From: Gardnerella vaginalis 1500E
GTDB lineage: Bacteria; Actinomycetota; Actinomycetes; Actinomycetales; Bifidobacteriaceae
Length of the DNA: 64,000 nucleotides
Direction: 5' to 3'
Assembly: GCF_000263595.1 (NCBI RefSeq)
Contig: NZ_ADES01000011.1
Span: 1 to 64,000, forward strand
Shown here: piece after piece, positions 35,381 to 43,839 of the stretch
Layout of the letters: each line of letters begins with the position of its first letter
Numbering within the stretch: the stretch's first letter is position 1
Made by a program: the position numbers and the translations under genes
Notes under the pieces: generated by a model
What the model was told of the DNA's origin: nothing
Database searches by the model: none
What the model saw: the letters and a program-made list of their open reading frames with translations, nothing else

Positions 35381-37510
35381 ATGCATATAAGACCAGGTTC
35401 CATGTATCCGCTTGGCGCCAATTATGACGGTGCCGGCGTTAATTTTGCGCTGTTTTCCGAAGTTGCAAAGCGCGTTGAATTATGCTTGTTTGACGAGAAT
35501 GATAATGAAACACGTATTGATATGACCGAACAGAACTCATACGTTTGGCACAATTATGTATCAGGTATTCAGCCTGGCCAACGTTATGGGTATCGTGTTC
35601 ATGGTCCTTACGATCCTTCGCACGGATTGTGGTGCAATCCTCATAAGCTTCTTTTAGACCCGTATGCAAAAGCAATTGAAGGCAATATTGACGGTGATGA
35701 AAGCCTGTTTTCTTACTGGTTTGATAATCCGGATGATATTTCTGCAATGAATACTTTGGATTCTGCAGACCATACGATGAAAGCTGCAGTTATTAACCCA
35801 TACTTTGATTGGGGTAATGATCAGCATCCTATGATTCCGTACCATGATTCTGTTATTTATGAGGCTCATGTTCGCGGTATGACTAATCTTGATAGTCGTG
35901 TTCCTGCAGATATTCGCGGAACTTATGCTGGTCTTGCTCACCCAAGCGTTATTTCTTATTTAAAGAAGCTTGGTGTTACTGCAATTGAGCTTATGCCAAT
36001 TCATCAGTTTGTAAATGATTCATTCTTACAAAATAAGGGATTGAGCAACTATTGGGGCTACAATACCATCGGTTTCTTTGCTCCGCAAAATTCTTACTCA
36101 AGTTCTGGTCAGCGCGGTGAGCAGGTTAATGAGTTTAAGTCAATGGTTAAGGCTTATCATGCTGCTGGAATGGAAGTTATTCTTGACGTAGTTTATAACC
36201 ACACTGCTGAAGGCAATGACCGTGGTCCTACTTTGAGTTTCCGTGGTATTGATAATCGCGCATATTATCGTCTTGTAGACAACGATCAGCGTCATTATTT
36301 TGATACTACTGGTACGGGTAATTCCTTACTTATGCGTTCTCCGAAAGCATTGCGATTGATTACGGATAGCTTGCGTTATTGGGTTACCGAAATGCACGTT
36401 GATGGCTTCCGCTTCGACTTAGCTGCAACTCTTGCTCGTCAGTTCCAAGAAGTAGATAAACTTTCTGCATTCTTCGACATTATTGAGCAAGATCCTATTA
36501 TCTCTAGCGTAAAACTTATTGCAGAGCCTTGGGATATTGGTGTTGGAGGTTACCAGGTTGGCGGATTCCCTCCAAGCTGGTCCGAATGGAATGGCAGGTA
36601 TAGGGATTGCGTTCGTGATTTTTGGCGTTCGCAGCCTTCTACTTTGCCTGAATTTGCAAGTAGGCTTATGGGAAGCTCTGATTTGTATGAGCAAAATGGA
36701 CGTAAGCCTGTTGCTTCTGTGAACTTTATTACAGCTCATGACGGCTTTACTATGAACGATTTAGTAAGCTATAACGAAAAACATAATGAGGCGAATAAAG
36801 AAGGAAATAACGACGGCGCAAATGACAATCGTTCTTGGAATTGCGGTGTAGAAGGTCCTACAAGTATTCACGATGTAAATGAGCTGCGCGAGAGGCAAAT
36901 GCGTAACCTGTTCTCAACATTGCTTATGAGTCAGGGTATTCCTATGATTTGCGCGGGCGACGAAGTGATGCGTACACAGCACGGCAATAATAATGCTTAC
37001 TGCCAAGATAACGCTATTTCTTGGATGAGCTGGGATTATAACGAAACTCAGCGTGATATGTTTGATTTCGTTTCCAAGCTTATTCATCTGCGTCTTCATC
37101 ACCCTGTTTTGCATCGCCGTCGCTTCTTTACAGGACGTTCAAACGATGATGACGTTTGCGATATTCCACAGGTTGAATGGCTTGATCATAACGGAACTGT
37201 TATGGACATGGAAGATTGGTCAAATACTCACGCGCTTTCTGTGATGATTTATTTGAATGGATCCGACATTCCAGAAACAGACTGGTATGGAACAAGAATG
37301 GTCGATAACGACTTTATTCTTATATTTAATGCTCATTATGAGCCTATTACTTTTACATTGCCAGACAAGCGTTATGGTGAAAAGTGGAAGCTGATTGTAG
37401 ACACTTACAATCCAAAAGGTCCTGAGCTTTTATATGAGGCAGGATTTAATATTGTGGCTCAATCTCGCAGCTTCTTGCTACTTATGAGCGAGCATAAGCC
37501 AGAGCGTTAA
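35381..37510 (+). CDS. glgX: Glycogen debranching enzyme GlgX (GH13 isoamylase type)
   Basis: 709 residues, cytoplasmic. An N-terminal CBM48 domain (VNFALFSEVAKRVELCLFDE) is followed by the GH13_11 barrel: EVILDVVYNHTAEGN, HVDGFRFDLAATLAR (nucleophile Asp), LIAEPWDIG (acid/base Glu) and FITAHDGFTMNDLVSYNEKH. It removes short alpha-1,6-linked side chains from phosphorylase-trimmed glycogen. Length and all catalytic regions are intact. It complements glgB at the window start and the secreted enzymes at 15-22 kb. ATG 35381 starts right at the family start (RPGSMYPLGANYDG). Confidence 0.95.
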   Translation: MHIRPGSMYPLGANYDGAGVNFALFSEVAKRVELCLFDENDNETRIDMTEQNSYVWHNYVSGIQPGQRYGYRVHGPYDPSHGLWCNPHKLLLDPYAKAIEGNIDGDESLFSYWFDNPDDISAMNTLDSADHTMKAAVINPYFDWGNDQHPMIPYHDSVIYEAHVRGMTNLDSRVPADIRGTYAGLAHPSVISYLKKLGVTAIELMPIHQFVNDSFLQNKGLSNYWGYNTIGFFAPQNSYSSSGQRGEQVNEFKSMVKAYHAAGMEVILDVVYNHTAEGNDRGPTLSFRGIDNRAYYRLVDNDQRHYFDTTGTGNSLLMRSPKALRLITDSLRYWVTEMHVDGFRFDLAATLARQFQEVDKLSAFFDIIEQDPIISSVKLIAEPWDIGVGGYQVGGFPPSWSEWNGRYRDCVRDFWRSQPSTLPEFASRLMGSSDLYEQNGRKPVASVNFITAHDGFTMNDLVSYNEKHNEANKEGNNDGANDNRSWNCGVEGPTSIHDVNELRERQMRNLFSTLLMSQGIPMICAGDEVMRTQHGNNNAYCQDNAISWMSWDYNETQRDMFDFVSKLIHLRLHHPVLHRRRFFTGRSNDDDVCDIPQVEWLDHNGTVMDMEDWSNTHALSVMIYLNGSDIPETDWYGTRMVDNDFILIFNAHYEPITFTLPDKRYGEKWKLIVDTYNPKGPELLYEAGFNIVAQSRSFLLLMSEHKPER

Positions 37511-37577
37511 ATAAGATTCGAATAAAAATAATTTAATCGCAAATAATTTTATAATTTCATAATTTCATAAGATTGAA

Positions 37578-37608
37578 GCAGCGTAGGGAATTTAGTTTCC
37601 TGCGCTGC
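37578..37608. terminator. Hairpin at the convergent ends of glgX and the DUF998-like gene
   Basis: 13-bp stem (37578-37590 with 37596-37608; two G-T pairs) and a 5-base loop. It covers the last codons and the TAA of the minus-strand gene and probably ends the glgX transcript. T-runs are weak on both sides. Confidence 0.6.
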
Positions 37609-38686
37609 TATTTGCTATAATAGCCTGATTAATTTTTGATTGAAGACGGTCAGTTTGCATAGCTGCAACCTGCCTTGAAAAAACAATAATCCATCCTAGA
37701 AATAGCAGGCAAGATAATGCTTCAACATTAGTAAGAGTATTGTGACCGTGCATCCACTGATTTCCAGCCCAAGCTGTAAGAACAACAGCTAAATCAGAAG
37801 CTACATAAAATGTGCGAGAAAGGCGAGGAGCTAACCAAGGCAAGCATACAAGCATCGTACAAATTAATCCAGTTACGCCTCTAGCGCACAAGTCATGAAG
37901 AAAAGGATGAGGGGTATAGCGGAAAGTTCCTATGCCAATAAAAGCAATACCGCCTAAAATAAGTAAAGTAGCCATAATAGTTGTGCGAGTTCTAAAATGA
38001 CGCGTGCGCTCTTCATTATTGTGCTGCAATATTTCGCGTTGGGTTGCAACAAATTCTGTAATAGCAAAGTAGCTTGTTATGATAATACAAATTCCAGATA
38101 GTACAAGCGTTGCGTTAAACATGCTGGCTGCAAAAGTGGTTCTGTCGCCAAGCTGAGAAAAATTATTGTTATACCAGTAAGGGTCATCCGTGGTAAGACC
38201 TGCAGTTGCAGCGCCTGAAATAACGAATAGCGGAAGCAGGGAAGCTACAGTTTTAGCTTCAAGAAGCTCAGCTTGAATAAGTGTTGCGTAACCAACAATT
38301 CCAGATAATGCTGAACATAATACCGGCAAGTAATTGTTCATTGCAGATTTGCCAATAATACTGTTTATGATGGAAAGCAAAGCAAAAGACATAAGAAACA
38401 TTGTTGCGCCATAAATTGTAGAAAGCGCTGTAATTTCAAAAGTATGTTTTACTATGCGAATCAGATGGTGTCCGGTAAATTTTTTATTAGTACGCAAATA
38501 GCCAATAATAAAAGCGCCAATGCTGCACAAAGCCACAATTCCTGAGGCTGTAAGGAAAAGTCTTTGGCTAATTTGCCAAAATGCTGGCATAACCAACATG
38601 TACATAGACATAGTAACCATTGCGAATGATGCGCATACAAGAAACGCTATTAATCCCATTGCTTCAGTTCGCTGGAAACGTCCCAT
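37592..38686 (-). CDS. DUF998-like integral membrane protein of unknown function
   Basis: 364 residues with about ten predicted membrane helices and a short polar tail. I do not recognise a characterised function. The stretch NNFSQLGDRTTFAASMFNA is like the SxLG...N motif of the DUF998 family of multi-pass proteins, which have been described mainly by sequence. No charged active-site cluster, signal peptide or cofactor motif was seen. It is convergent with glgX and divergent from tRNA-Pro and aroA, so its context says nothing on function. Start ATG 38686 is preceded by AAAGGGGCTAAGGT in the sense direction. Confidence 0.75.
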   Translation of the reverse strand: MGRFQRTEAMGLIAFLVCASFAMVTMSMYMLVMPAFWQISQRLFLTASGIVALCSIGAFIIGYLRTNKKFTGHHLIRIVKHTFEITALSTIYGATMFLMSFALLSIINSIIGKSAMNNYLPVLCSALSGIVGYATLIQAELLEAKTVASLLPLFVISGAATAGLTTDDPYWYNNNFSQLGDRTTFAASMFNATLVLSGICIIITSYFAITEFVATQREILQHNNEERTRHFRTRTTIMATLLILGGIAFIGIGTFRYTPHPFLHDLCARGVTGLICTMLVCLPWLAPRLSRTFYVASDLAVVLTAWAGNQWMHGHNTLTNVEALSCLLFLGWIIVFSRQVAAMQTDRLQSKINQAIIANSSAGN

Positions 38687-38852
38687 ACCTTAGCCCCTTT
38701 ATCTTGTTAACTAATTACATTGTACAGTTTGCGCTAAAGTCAAGCACGCATAAAATTTTATACACGCCACGTGTGTCGAAAATTTGCATTTGTCGGCAAA
38801 GTGCGCTATTGTATTTGATTGTGCTTGGAGCTGGTTAACAGTTCAAAAGCCT

Positions 38853-38926
38853 CGGGGTGTAGCGCAGTTTGGTAGCGCGCCTGCTTTGGGAGCAGGATGT
38901 CGCAGGTTCGAATCCTGTCACCCCGA
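38853..38926 (+). tRNA. tRNA-Pro (anticodon TGG)
   Basis: 74 nt. Acceptor CGGGGTG/CACCCCG, D-loop with TTTGGTA, anticodon stem CCTGC-TTTGGGA-GCAGG with TGG at 34-36, T arm CAGG-TTCGAAT-CCTG. CCA is not encoded. It lies 88 bases before aroA; the same frame is open through it by chance. Confidence 0.95.
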
Positions 38927-39014
38927 CTTTTTTATATCTAGTGAAATATTTTATTCAGCTCGCAACAATTATCTGTGCACGTATCCGTACATATTAATAG
39001 ATAGTATTCATATT

Positions 39015-40382
39015 ATGAGTGATATTAACGATACTGTGGATTGTGCTACTTGTTGGGAAGCACCGTATTCTAATCATCAATTAAAAGCTTGTGTTGAGGT
39101 TCCTGGTAGTAAGTCCCTGTCAAATCGTTATTTAATATTGGCAGCAATAGGTACAAAACCTGTAGTTTTGCAAGGATTGTTGCGCTCTAGAGACACTGAG
39201 CTCATGATTAACGCGTTATCTACATTCGGAGTTAAATGTGAATCTCTAAATGAAGAGGGCACGAAACTGCGCGTAATTCCTCCAGAAGACGGAATTTTTA
39301 GAGTTGAAGATAATGCTGAAGTATATTGCGGACTAGCTGGAACTGTAATGCGTTTTGTGTCTGCTCTAGCATTGTTTGCGAATAAACCTGTGCGCTTTGA
39401 TGGAGATAAGCAAGCCTATGTTCGCCCTATGAAGCCAGTTCTTGACGCTTTAGAACAGCTTGGTGCTCACGTGGAGTATCACGGCGAAACTGGTTTTTTG
39501 CCGTACACGATTACTCCTCCTAAATCATTAGAACTTAAAACTCGCAATGTGGAAAATATTGTTTGCATTGATTCCTCTGCATCGTCACAATTCATTTCAG
39601 CATTATTGCTAATTGGTTCTCGCATACCTAACGGTTTGTATATTGAACATATTGGTAAAAATTTGCCGAGCATGCCGCATATTTTAATGACAATAGATGA
39701 TGTGAAAAAGTCTGGTGGCACAGTCCAAATGATAGAGCCTATTAGTTGGGCTGTTTTGGAATCAAAATTAGTTTTGCCAAATACTGTAGTTATTGAACCA
39801 GATTTGTCTAATGCTGCGCCATTTTTAGGGGCTGCTTTAATCTCAGGAGGCATAGTTAGAGTTCCAAACTGGCCTAAGCGCACGACTCAACCTGGCGGAT
39901 TGTTGCCGGCCATACTTGAACGTATGGGTGCTGTTGTTAATTTTGAAGAGGACGATACAAACACTGGGTCTGGAGTTCTTTGTGTAAAAGGAAATGGCCG
40001 TATTCATGCAATTCCTTCTTTAGATTTAAGTAAAGCGGGGGAGATTGCTCCAAGCATTGCAGCTATTCTTGCTTTTGCGGATGGAGTAAGTCAGTTGCAC
40101 GGTATTGCTCATTTACGTGGCCATGAAACTAATCGTTTAGAAGCTTTAGTTAAAGAATTAAATAGAGTCGGTATTGGTGCTAAAGAGCTTGAAGATGGCA
40201 TCAGTATTGAGCCAAGTGATTATGTGCATGGGGAAGTTATGGAAACTTATGCAGATCATCGTATGGCAACGTTTGCTGCAATGCTTGGACTGCGCATAGA
40301 AAATGTAAGGGTCAAAAATATTTCTACTACTCGCAAAACGATTCCTGATTTTCCAGGCATGTGGCATAAAATGCTTGAATAA
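39015..40382 (+). CDS. aroA: 3-phosphoshikimate 1-carboxyvinyltransferase (EPSP synthase)
   Basis: 455 residues. It joins shikimate 3-phosphate and phosphoenolpyruvate, the sixth step of aromatic synthesis. Motifs: VEVPGSKSLSNRYLILAA, GLAGTVMRFVSALAL (family GNAGTAxR), the SSQFISALL loop, PDLSNAAPFLGAAL, and LRGHETNRLEAL, DHRMATFAAMLGL near the C-terminus. The start is set at ATG 39015: the frame continues upstream into tRNA-Pro, which cannot be coding. The ribosome site is weak. Other shikimate genes are not in this window. Confidence 0.94.
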   Translation: MSDINDTVDCATCWEAPYSNHQLKACVEVPGSKSLSNRYLILAAIGTKPVVLQGLLRSRDTELMINALSTFGVKCESLNEEGTKLRVIPPEDGIFRVEDNAEVYCGLAGTVMRFVSALALFANKPVRFDGDKQAYVRPMKPVLDALEQLGAHVEYHGETGFLPYTITPPKSLELKTRNVENIVCIDSSASSQFISALLLIGSRIPNGLYIEHIGKNLPSMPHILMTIDDVKKSGGTVQMIEPISWAVLESKLVLPNTVVIEPDLSNAAPFLGAALISGGIVRVPNWPKRTTQPGGLLPAILERMGAVVNFEEDDTNTGSGVLCVKGNGRIHAIPSLDLSKAGEIAPSIAAILAFADGVSQLHGIAHLRGHETNRLEALVKELNRVGIGAKELEDGISIEPSDYVHGEVMETYADHRMATFAAMLGLRIENVRVKNISTTRKTIPDFPGMWHKMLE

Positions 40383-40384
40383 TA

Positions 40385-40417
40385 AATAATCCCGAGCCTT
40401 TTTGACTCGGGATTATT
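40385..40417. terminator. Bidirectional terminator between aroA and ackA
   Basis: 12-bp perfect stem AATAATCCCGAG/CTCGGGATTATT (40385-40396 with 40406-40417) and a 9-base loop. Works for both convergent genes; the ackA end is 40 bases away. Confidence 0.9.
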
Positions 40418-40456
40418 TATATCTATTTATTTTCTGCGCCATTAAGCGCAAACAAT

Positions 40457-41686
40457 TTAGTTCTTAAACTTGTTGCCGTAGGTATCTTCACCAGCTTCAG
40501 CAATAGCTGCAGCCTTGCGTGCAATAGCCAACTCTTCGTTCGTTGGAATTACAGCAATAATCACAGAGCTGTCTGGAGTGGAAATAACGCGTGGCTCCTT
40601 AGAGCGAACCAAGTTCTTTTCCTTGTCGAGCTTAACGCCGAATGGCTCAAGCTTTTCGCATACGCGAGCGCGCACGATTTCGTCGTTTTCGCCAACGCCT
40701 GCTGTGAATGTAATGACGTCAACGCCACCCATTTGAGCGGTGTAGTTACCAATGTAACCAACAATACGGTGTACGTATACGCCGAGAGCAAGCTTAGCGT
40801 TTTCGTCGCCTTCTGCGATGAGCTTGTGAATATCGCGCAAATCGCCGTGGCCAGTCATACCCATCATGCCGGAACGCTTGTTGAAGAGAGTGTCAAGTTC
40901 GTCCACGTTCATGTGAGCGTTACGAATAAGGTGGAAGACTACTGCTGGATCAATATCGCCAGTGCGTCCGCCCATCATTAAGCCTTCGAGTGGGGTTAAG
41001 CCCATAGAGGTTTCAACTGGCTTGCCAGAAATCTGAGCAGAAGCAGAAGCACCGTTACCAATGTGCAAAACAATCTGCTTCAAACCTTCTGCAGGCTTAC
41101 CAACAACGCTTGGAACAACAGAACCAATGTATTCGTGAGAAGTGCCGTGAGCGCCGTAGCGACGAATATGATAGCGGTCTGCAATTTCCTTATTTAAAGC
41201 ATAAGTTGCTGCAACCTGTGGAAGATCATGGAAGAAGGAAGAATCGAATACCATAATCTGCGGAACGTCTGGCAAAAGTTCAGTCATGACTTCAGCGCCA
41301 ACAGCCTCTGGGCCGTTGTGAAGTGGAGCCAAAACTGCCAAATCCTTAACCTTGTTGATTGTCTTCTCATTGACTAATGCAGGCTTAGGGAAGGTCAAGC
41401 CACCCTGAACAACGCGGTGTCCAACTGCCACAATGCCGGATTCAGAAAGCTTTGGACCATATTCCTCGAAGAAACCGAGTACGCGCTTTAAGCCCTGCTC
41501 GTGGTCGTGAACTGGCTCATCGAACTCATGCTTTTCGCCATTGAATACGTGCTTGTAGTGGCCGTCAACTGGCTCGCCAATCTTCTCAACGATGCCGGAA
41601 GCGATACCTTCACCGCTTTCCAAGTCAACGAGCTGATACTTAATCGAACTGGAACCAGAATTGATAACAAGAACGGTTTTTGCCAT
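40457..41686 (-). CDS. ackA: Acetate kinase
   Basis: 409 residues, ASKHA fold. It makes ATP and acetate from acetyl-phosphate, the main energy step of the bifid shunt. Motifs: VLVINSGSSSIKYQLVD at the N-terminus, VGHRVVQGG, MVFDSSFFHDLP, RRYGAHGTSHEY, LHIGNGASASA and FTAGVGEND. The start is the ATG at 41686 after GGAGGATGCC; upstream in-frame codons are not needed. Even, more G+C-rich codon use marks it as highly expressed. It lies 173 bases downstream of pta. Confidence 0.97.
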   Translation of the reverse strand: MAKTVLVINSGSSSIKYQLVDLESGEGIASGIVEKIGEPVDGHYKHVFNGEKHEFDEPVHDHEQGLKRVLGFFEEYGPKLSESGIVAVGHRVVQGGLTFPKPALVNEKTINKVKDLAVLAPLHNGPEAVGAEVMTELLPDVPQIMVFDSSFFHDLPQVAATYALNKEIADRYHIRRYGAHGTSHEYIGSVVPSVVGKPAEGLKQIVLHIGNGASASAQISGKPVETSMGLTPLEGLMMGGRTGDIDPAVVFHLIRNAHMNVDELDTLFNKRSGMMGMTGHGDLRDIHKLIAEGDENAKLALGVYVHRIVGYIGNYTAQMGGVDVITFTAGVGENDEIVRARVCEKLEPFGVKLDKEKNLVRSKEPRVISTPDSSVIIAVIPTNEELAIARKAAAIAEAGEDTYGNKFKN

Positions 41687-41859
41687 TGGGGCATCCTCCA
41701 TAAAGTATTGATAAGGCTTGTAAATTGCCACGCTCTAGTTTACCGTTAAGTTCCTACAATGCGGAGAGTTATTTTGTGTCATAACAATCTAAAATATGTG
41801 AAGAACATTTAACAGTTTATTTTTGTTGATTTTATAGCTTTCTGCACAAAATCTTATTC

Positions 41860-43560
41860 TCACTGAGCTTCAATAGCTGTTAAAGCAACAGTATTAATAA
41901 TATCTTGTACTAAAGCTCCTCTAGATAAGTCGTTTACAGGCTTATTTAGACCTTGTAAAATAGGGCCAACTGCCAGTGCTCCACTTGAGCGTTGTACTGC
42001 TTTATACGCAATATTTCCTGCGCATAAATCAGGGAACACAAATACATTTACGTGACCTGCAATAGGATTATCTTTTGCTTTTGCTGCAGCAACTGTAGGA
42101 GACCAAGCTGCATCAAACTGAATAGAACCAACTACGGCTAAATCTGGAGCTTTTTCTTTTACTATTCGCGTCGCTTCTTCTACAATGTCAACATCTGGGC
42201 CTTTACCAGATCCTAACGTTGAATAAGAAAGCATTCCAACTTTAGGATCTAGTCCGAATGCTGCAGCAGTATTCGCAGACTGAATCGCAATATCTGCTAG
42301 CTGTTCTGCATTCGGGTTTGGGTTAATAGCGCAATCTGCAAAGACTGCTACGTGATCTTTAAAACACATAAGAAATGCGCCAGAAACCAGCTTAGAGCCG
42401 GCTTTTGTTTTTATTACTTGTAATGCTGGTCGCACAGTATTTGCAGTGGAATTAACAGATCCAGACACAAGACCGTCTGCTTGTCCAAGTACAACTAGCA
42501 TAGTGCCAAAATAGCTTGCGTCGTTAAGTTGTTCTCTTGCTTGTGATTCAGTCATTCCTTTCTTTGCTCTTAATTCGCAAAGTTTTGTAATCATATGGCT
42601 AAGCATTGCTTCATCGCTCATAGATTGGAAACTTGCTTTGCAAACTGAATTAAGATTTAACTCTTCAGCACGCTTCAATATTGATTCGCGCTCTCCAACA
42701 ATAATAAGATTCACAATATCTCGTTCAAGCAAGTAATCTGCCGCTTTTAATATGCGATCTTCTTCTCCTTCTGGAAGAACAATTGTTTTTTTCTGTTCTT
42801 TTGCTTTTCCTAAAAGACTGTATTGAAAAGCGTATGGGGTAGTTGGTGCATTGAATGGCTGGTGCAACGCATTAAGAATATCTTTTTCTCTAATGCAGTT
42901 TACGAATATTTCTAACGAACTATTTTTGTTTTCTTCGTTTATTTGAGGCAGCACCCATAATGGTGTTTGGCTTACTCTAGTTTCTTTTTCGCTAGAATTT
43001 GCGCAATTTCTAGCTGTGTAATCTTTCATTACTTCAGCTCCAAGTTCCTCAGAACAGTCAGTAACAAAAACGCCCAAAATTTGCGTGCAAGCCTTCATAA
43101 TACAAGCGTTGGCAGTATTAATAGTTTGTAAGATTTGCTCTGAGCTTCGTCCCTTTGCGCAAACGGTTAGAAAAACAGGCGAAGCTAAGTCTGCTGCAAC
43201 AGTTGCGTCAAAGGCAAATAAATCTGGATCATATACAGGGCTTGCGTCGCTTGAAACAATAACAGAAGCTTGGGCGGATGTTGATTGTAGTACTTCATTG
43301 TATCTTGCAACAATATCTCCGCGCACTGTGTCTTTATTTGTTCTGACTATTTCTGGAGTGGATACAATAACTTGCTCTAATTTTGCTGAAGTATTTGCAA
43401 TACCCAAAAGTTGTTTAGTGAAAGCGTCATTGGTTTGAGCGCATGGGCGAAAAATAGTAGTGCTGTAGTTGTTAGACAGAATATGTGTTATTCCGAGTGC
43501 AACAGCGTTTCTGCCGTACATATCTTCGTTGCCAATAATTGTTACATTAATATGTGACAC
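41860..43560 (-). CDS. pta: Phosphate acetyltransferase
   Basis: 566 residues, interconverting acetyl-CoA and acetyl-phosphate. The N-terminal half (about 1-235) is a P-loop-like/DRTGG-type regulatory region, degraded here (a start MSHINVTIIGNEDMYGRN without a clear Walker A). The C-terminal catalytic domain (about 250-560) has KTIVLPEGEEDRILKAAD, GLVSGSVNSTANTVRPAL, LGSGKGPDVDIVEEATRIV and LPVNDLSRG-like NKPVNDLSRGALVQDI. The start is GTG 43560 with AAGGAG 11 bases upstream. Its codon use is less biased than in ackA and xfp, so expression is probably lower. Confidence 0.95.
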   Translation of the reverse strand: MSHINVTIIGNEDMYGRNAVALGITHILSNNYSTTIFRPCAQTNDAFTKQLLGIANTSAKLEQVIVSTPEIVRTNKDTVRGDIVARYNEVLQSTSAQASVIVSSDASPVYDPDLFAFDATVAADLASPVFLTVCAKGRSSEQILQTINTANACIMKACTQILGVFVTDCSEELGAEVMKDYTARNCANSSEKETRVSQTPLWVLPQINEENKNSSLEIFVNCIREKDILNALHQPFNAPTTPYAFQYSLLGKAKEQKKTIVLPEGEEDRILKAADYLLERDIVNLIIVGERESILKRAEELNLNSVCKASFQSMSDEAMLSHMITKLCELRAKKGMTESQAREQLNDASYFGTMLVVLGQADGLVSGSVNSTANTVRPALQVIKTKAGSKLVSGAFLMCFKDHVAVFADCAINPNPNAEQLADIAIQSANTAAAFGLDPKVGMLSYSTLGSGKGPDVDIVEEATRIVKEKAPDLAVVGSIQFDAAWSPTVAAAKAKDNPIAGHVNVFVFPDLCAGNIAYKAVQRSSGALAVGPILQGLNKPVNDLSRGALVQDIINTVALTAIEAQ

Positions 43561-43722
43561 GATGCGTTCTCCTTTGATACTATTCGTGTTGTGCTGTTAG
43601 GTTTCATATTGTAAAAATTAAATTACTTAAGTTTTGCAATATAGCCAAGCTTGTTCTATTGTACGGCTTTTTGTTTTTATACACGCACATAGTAGTAATT
43701 CTGCAATATAAATTTTGATTCG

Positions 43723-43732
43723 TTTTTTTTTT
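43723..43732 (-). repeat. Ten-base homopolymer upstream of pta
   Basis: Ten consecutive T on the plus strand (A on the pta strand) about 165 bases before the pta start and just downstream of the xfp terminator. The stretch 43561-43839 otherwise holds only that terminator and A+T-rich DNA. Length variation here could change promoter geometry of pta. Confidence 0.6.
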
Positions 43733-43769
43733 ATTTAGTTTACATGCAAATTTATTTTTATATACAAAA

Positions 43770-43797
43770 CGGGAGTCAACCATTCGATTGACTCCCG
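43770..43797 (-). terminator. xfp terminator
   Basis: Ten-bp perfect stem CGGGAGTCAA/TTGACTCCCG (43770-43779 with 43788-43797), loop of eight, followed by TTTT in the sense direction. Confidence 0.9.
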
Positions 43798-43839
43798 AAA
43801 TGTTTTTAGCTAACCAGTTTTAGCTTTATGAGCTTAAAA

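Noticed and set aside
38784-39014. N-terminal extension of aroA
   Set aside because: It would translate through tRNA-Pro; the EPSP synthase family starts near ATG 39015.
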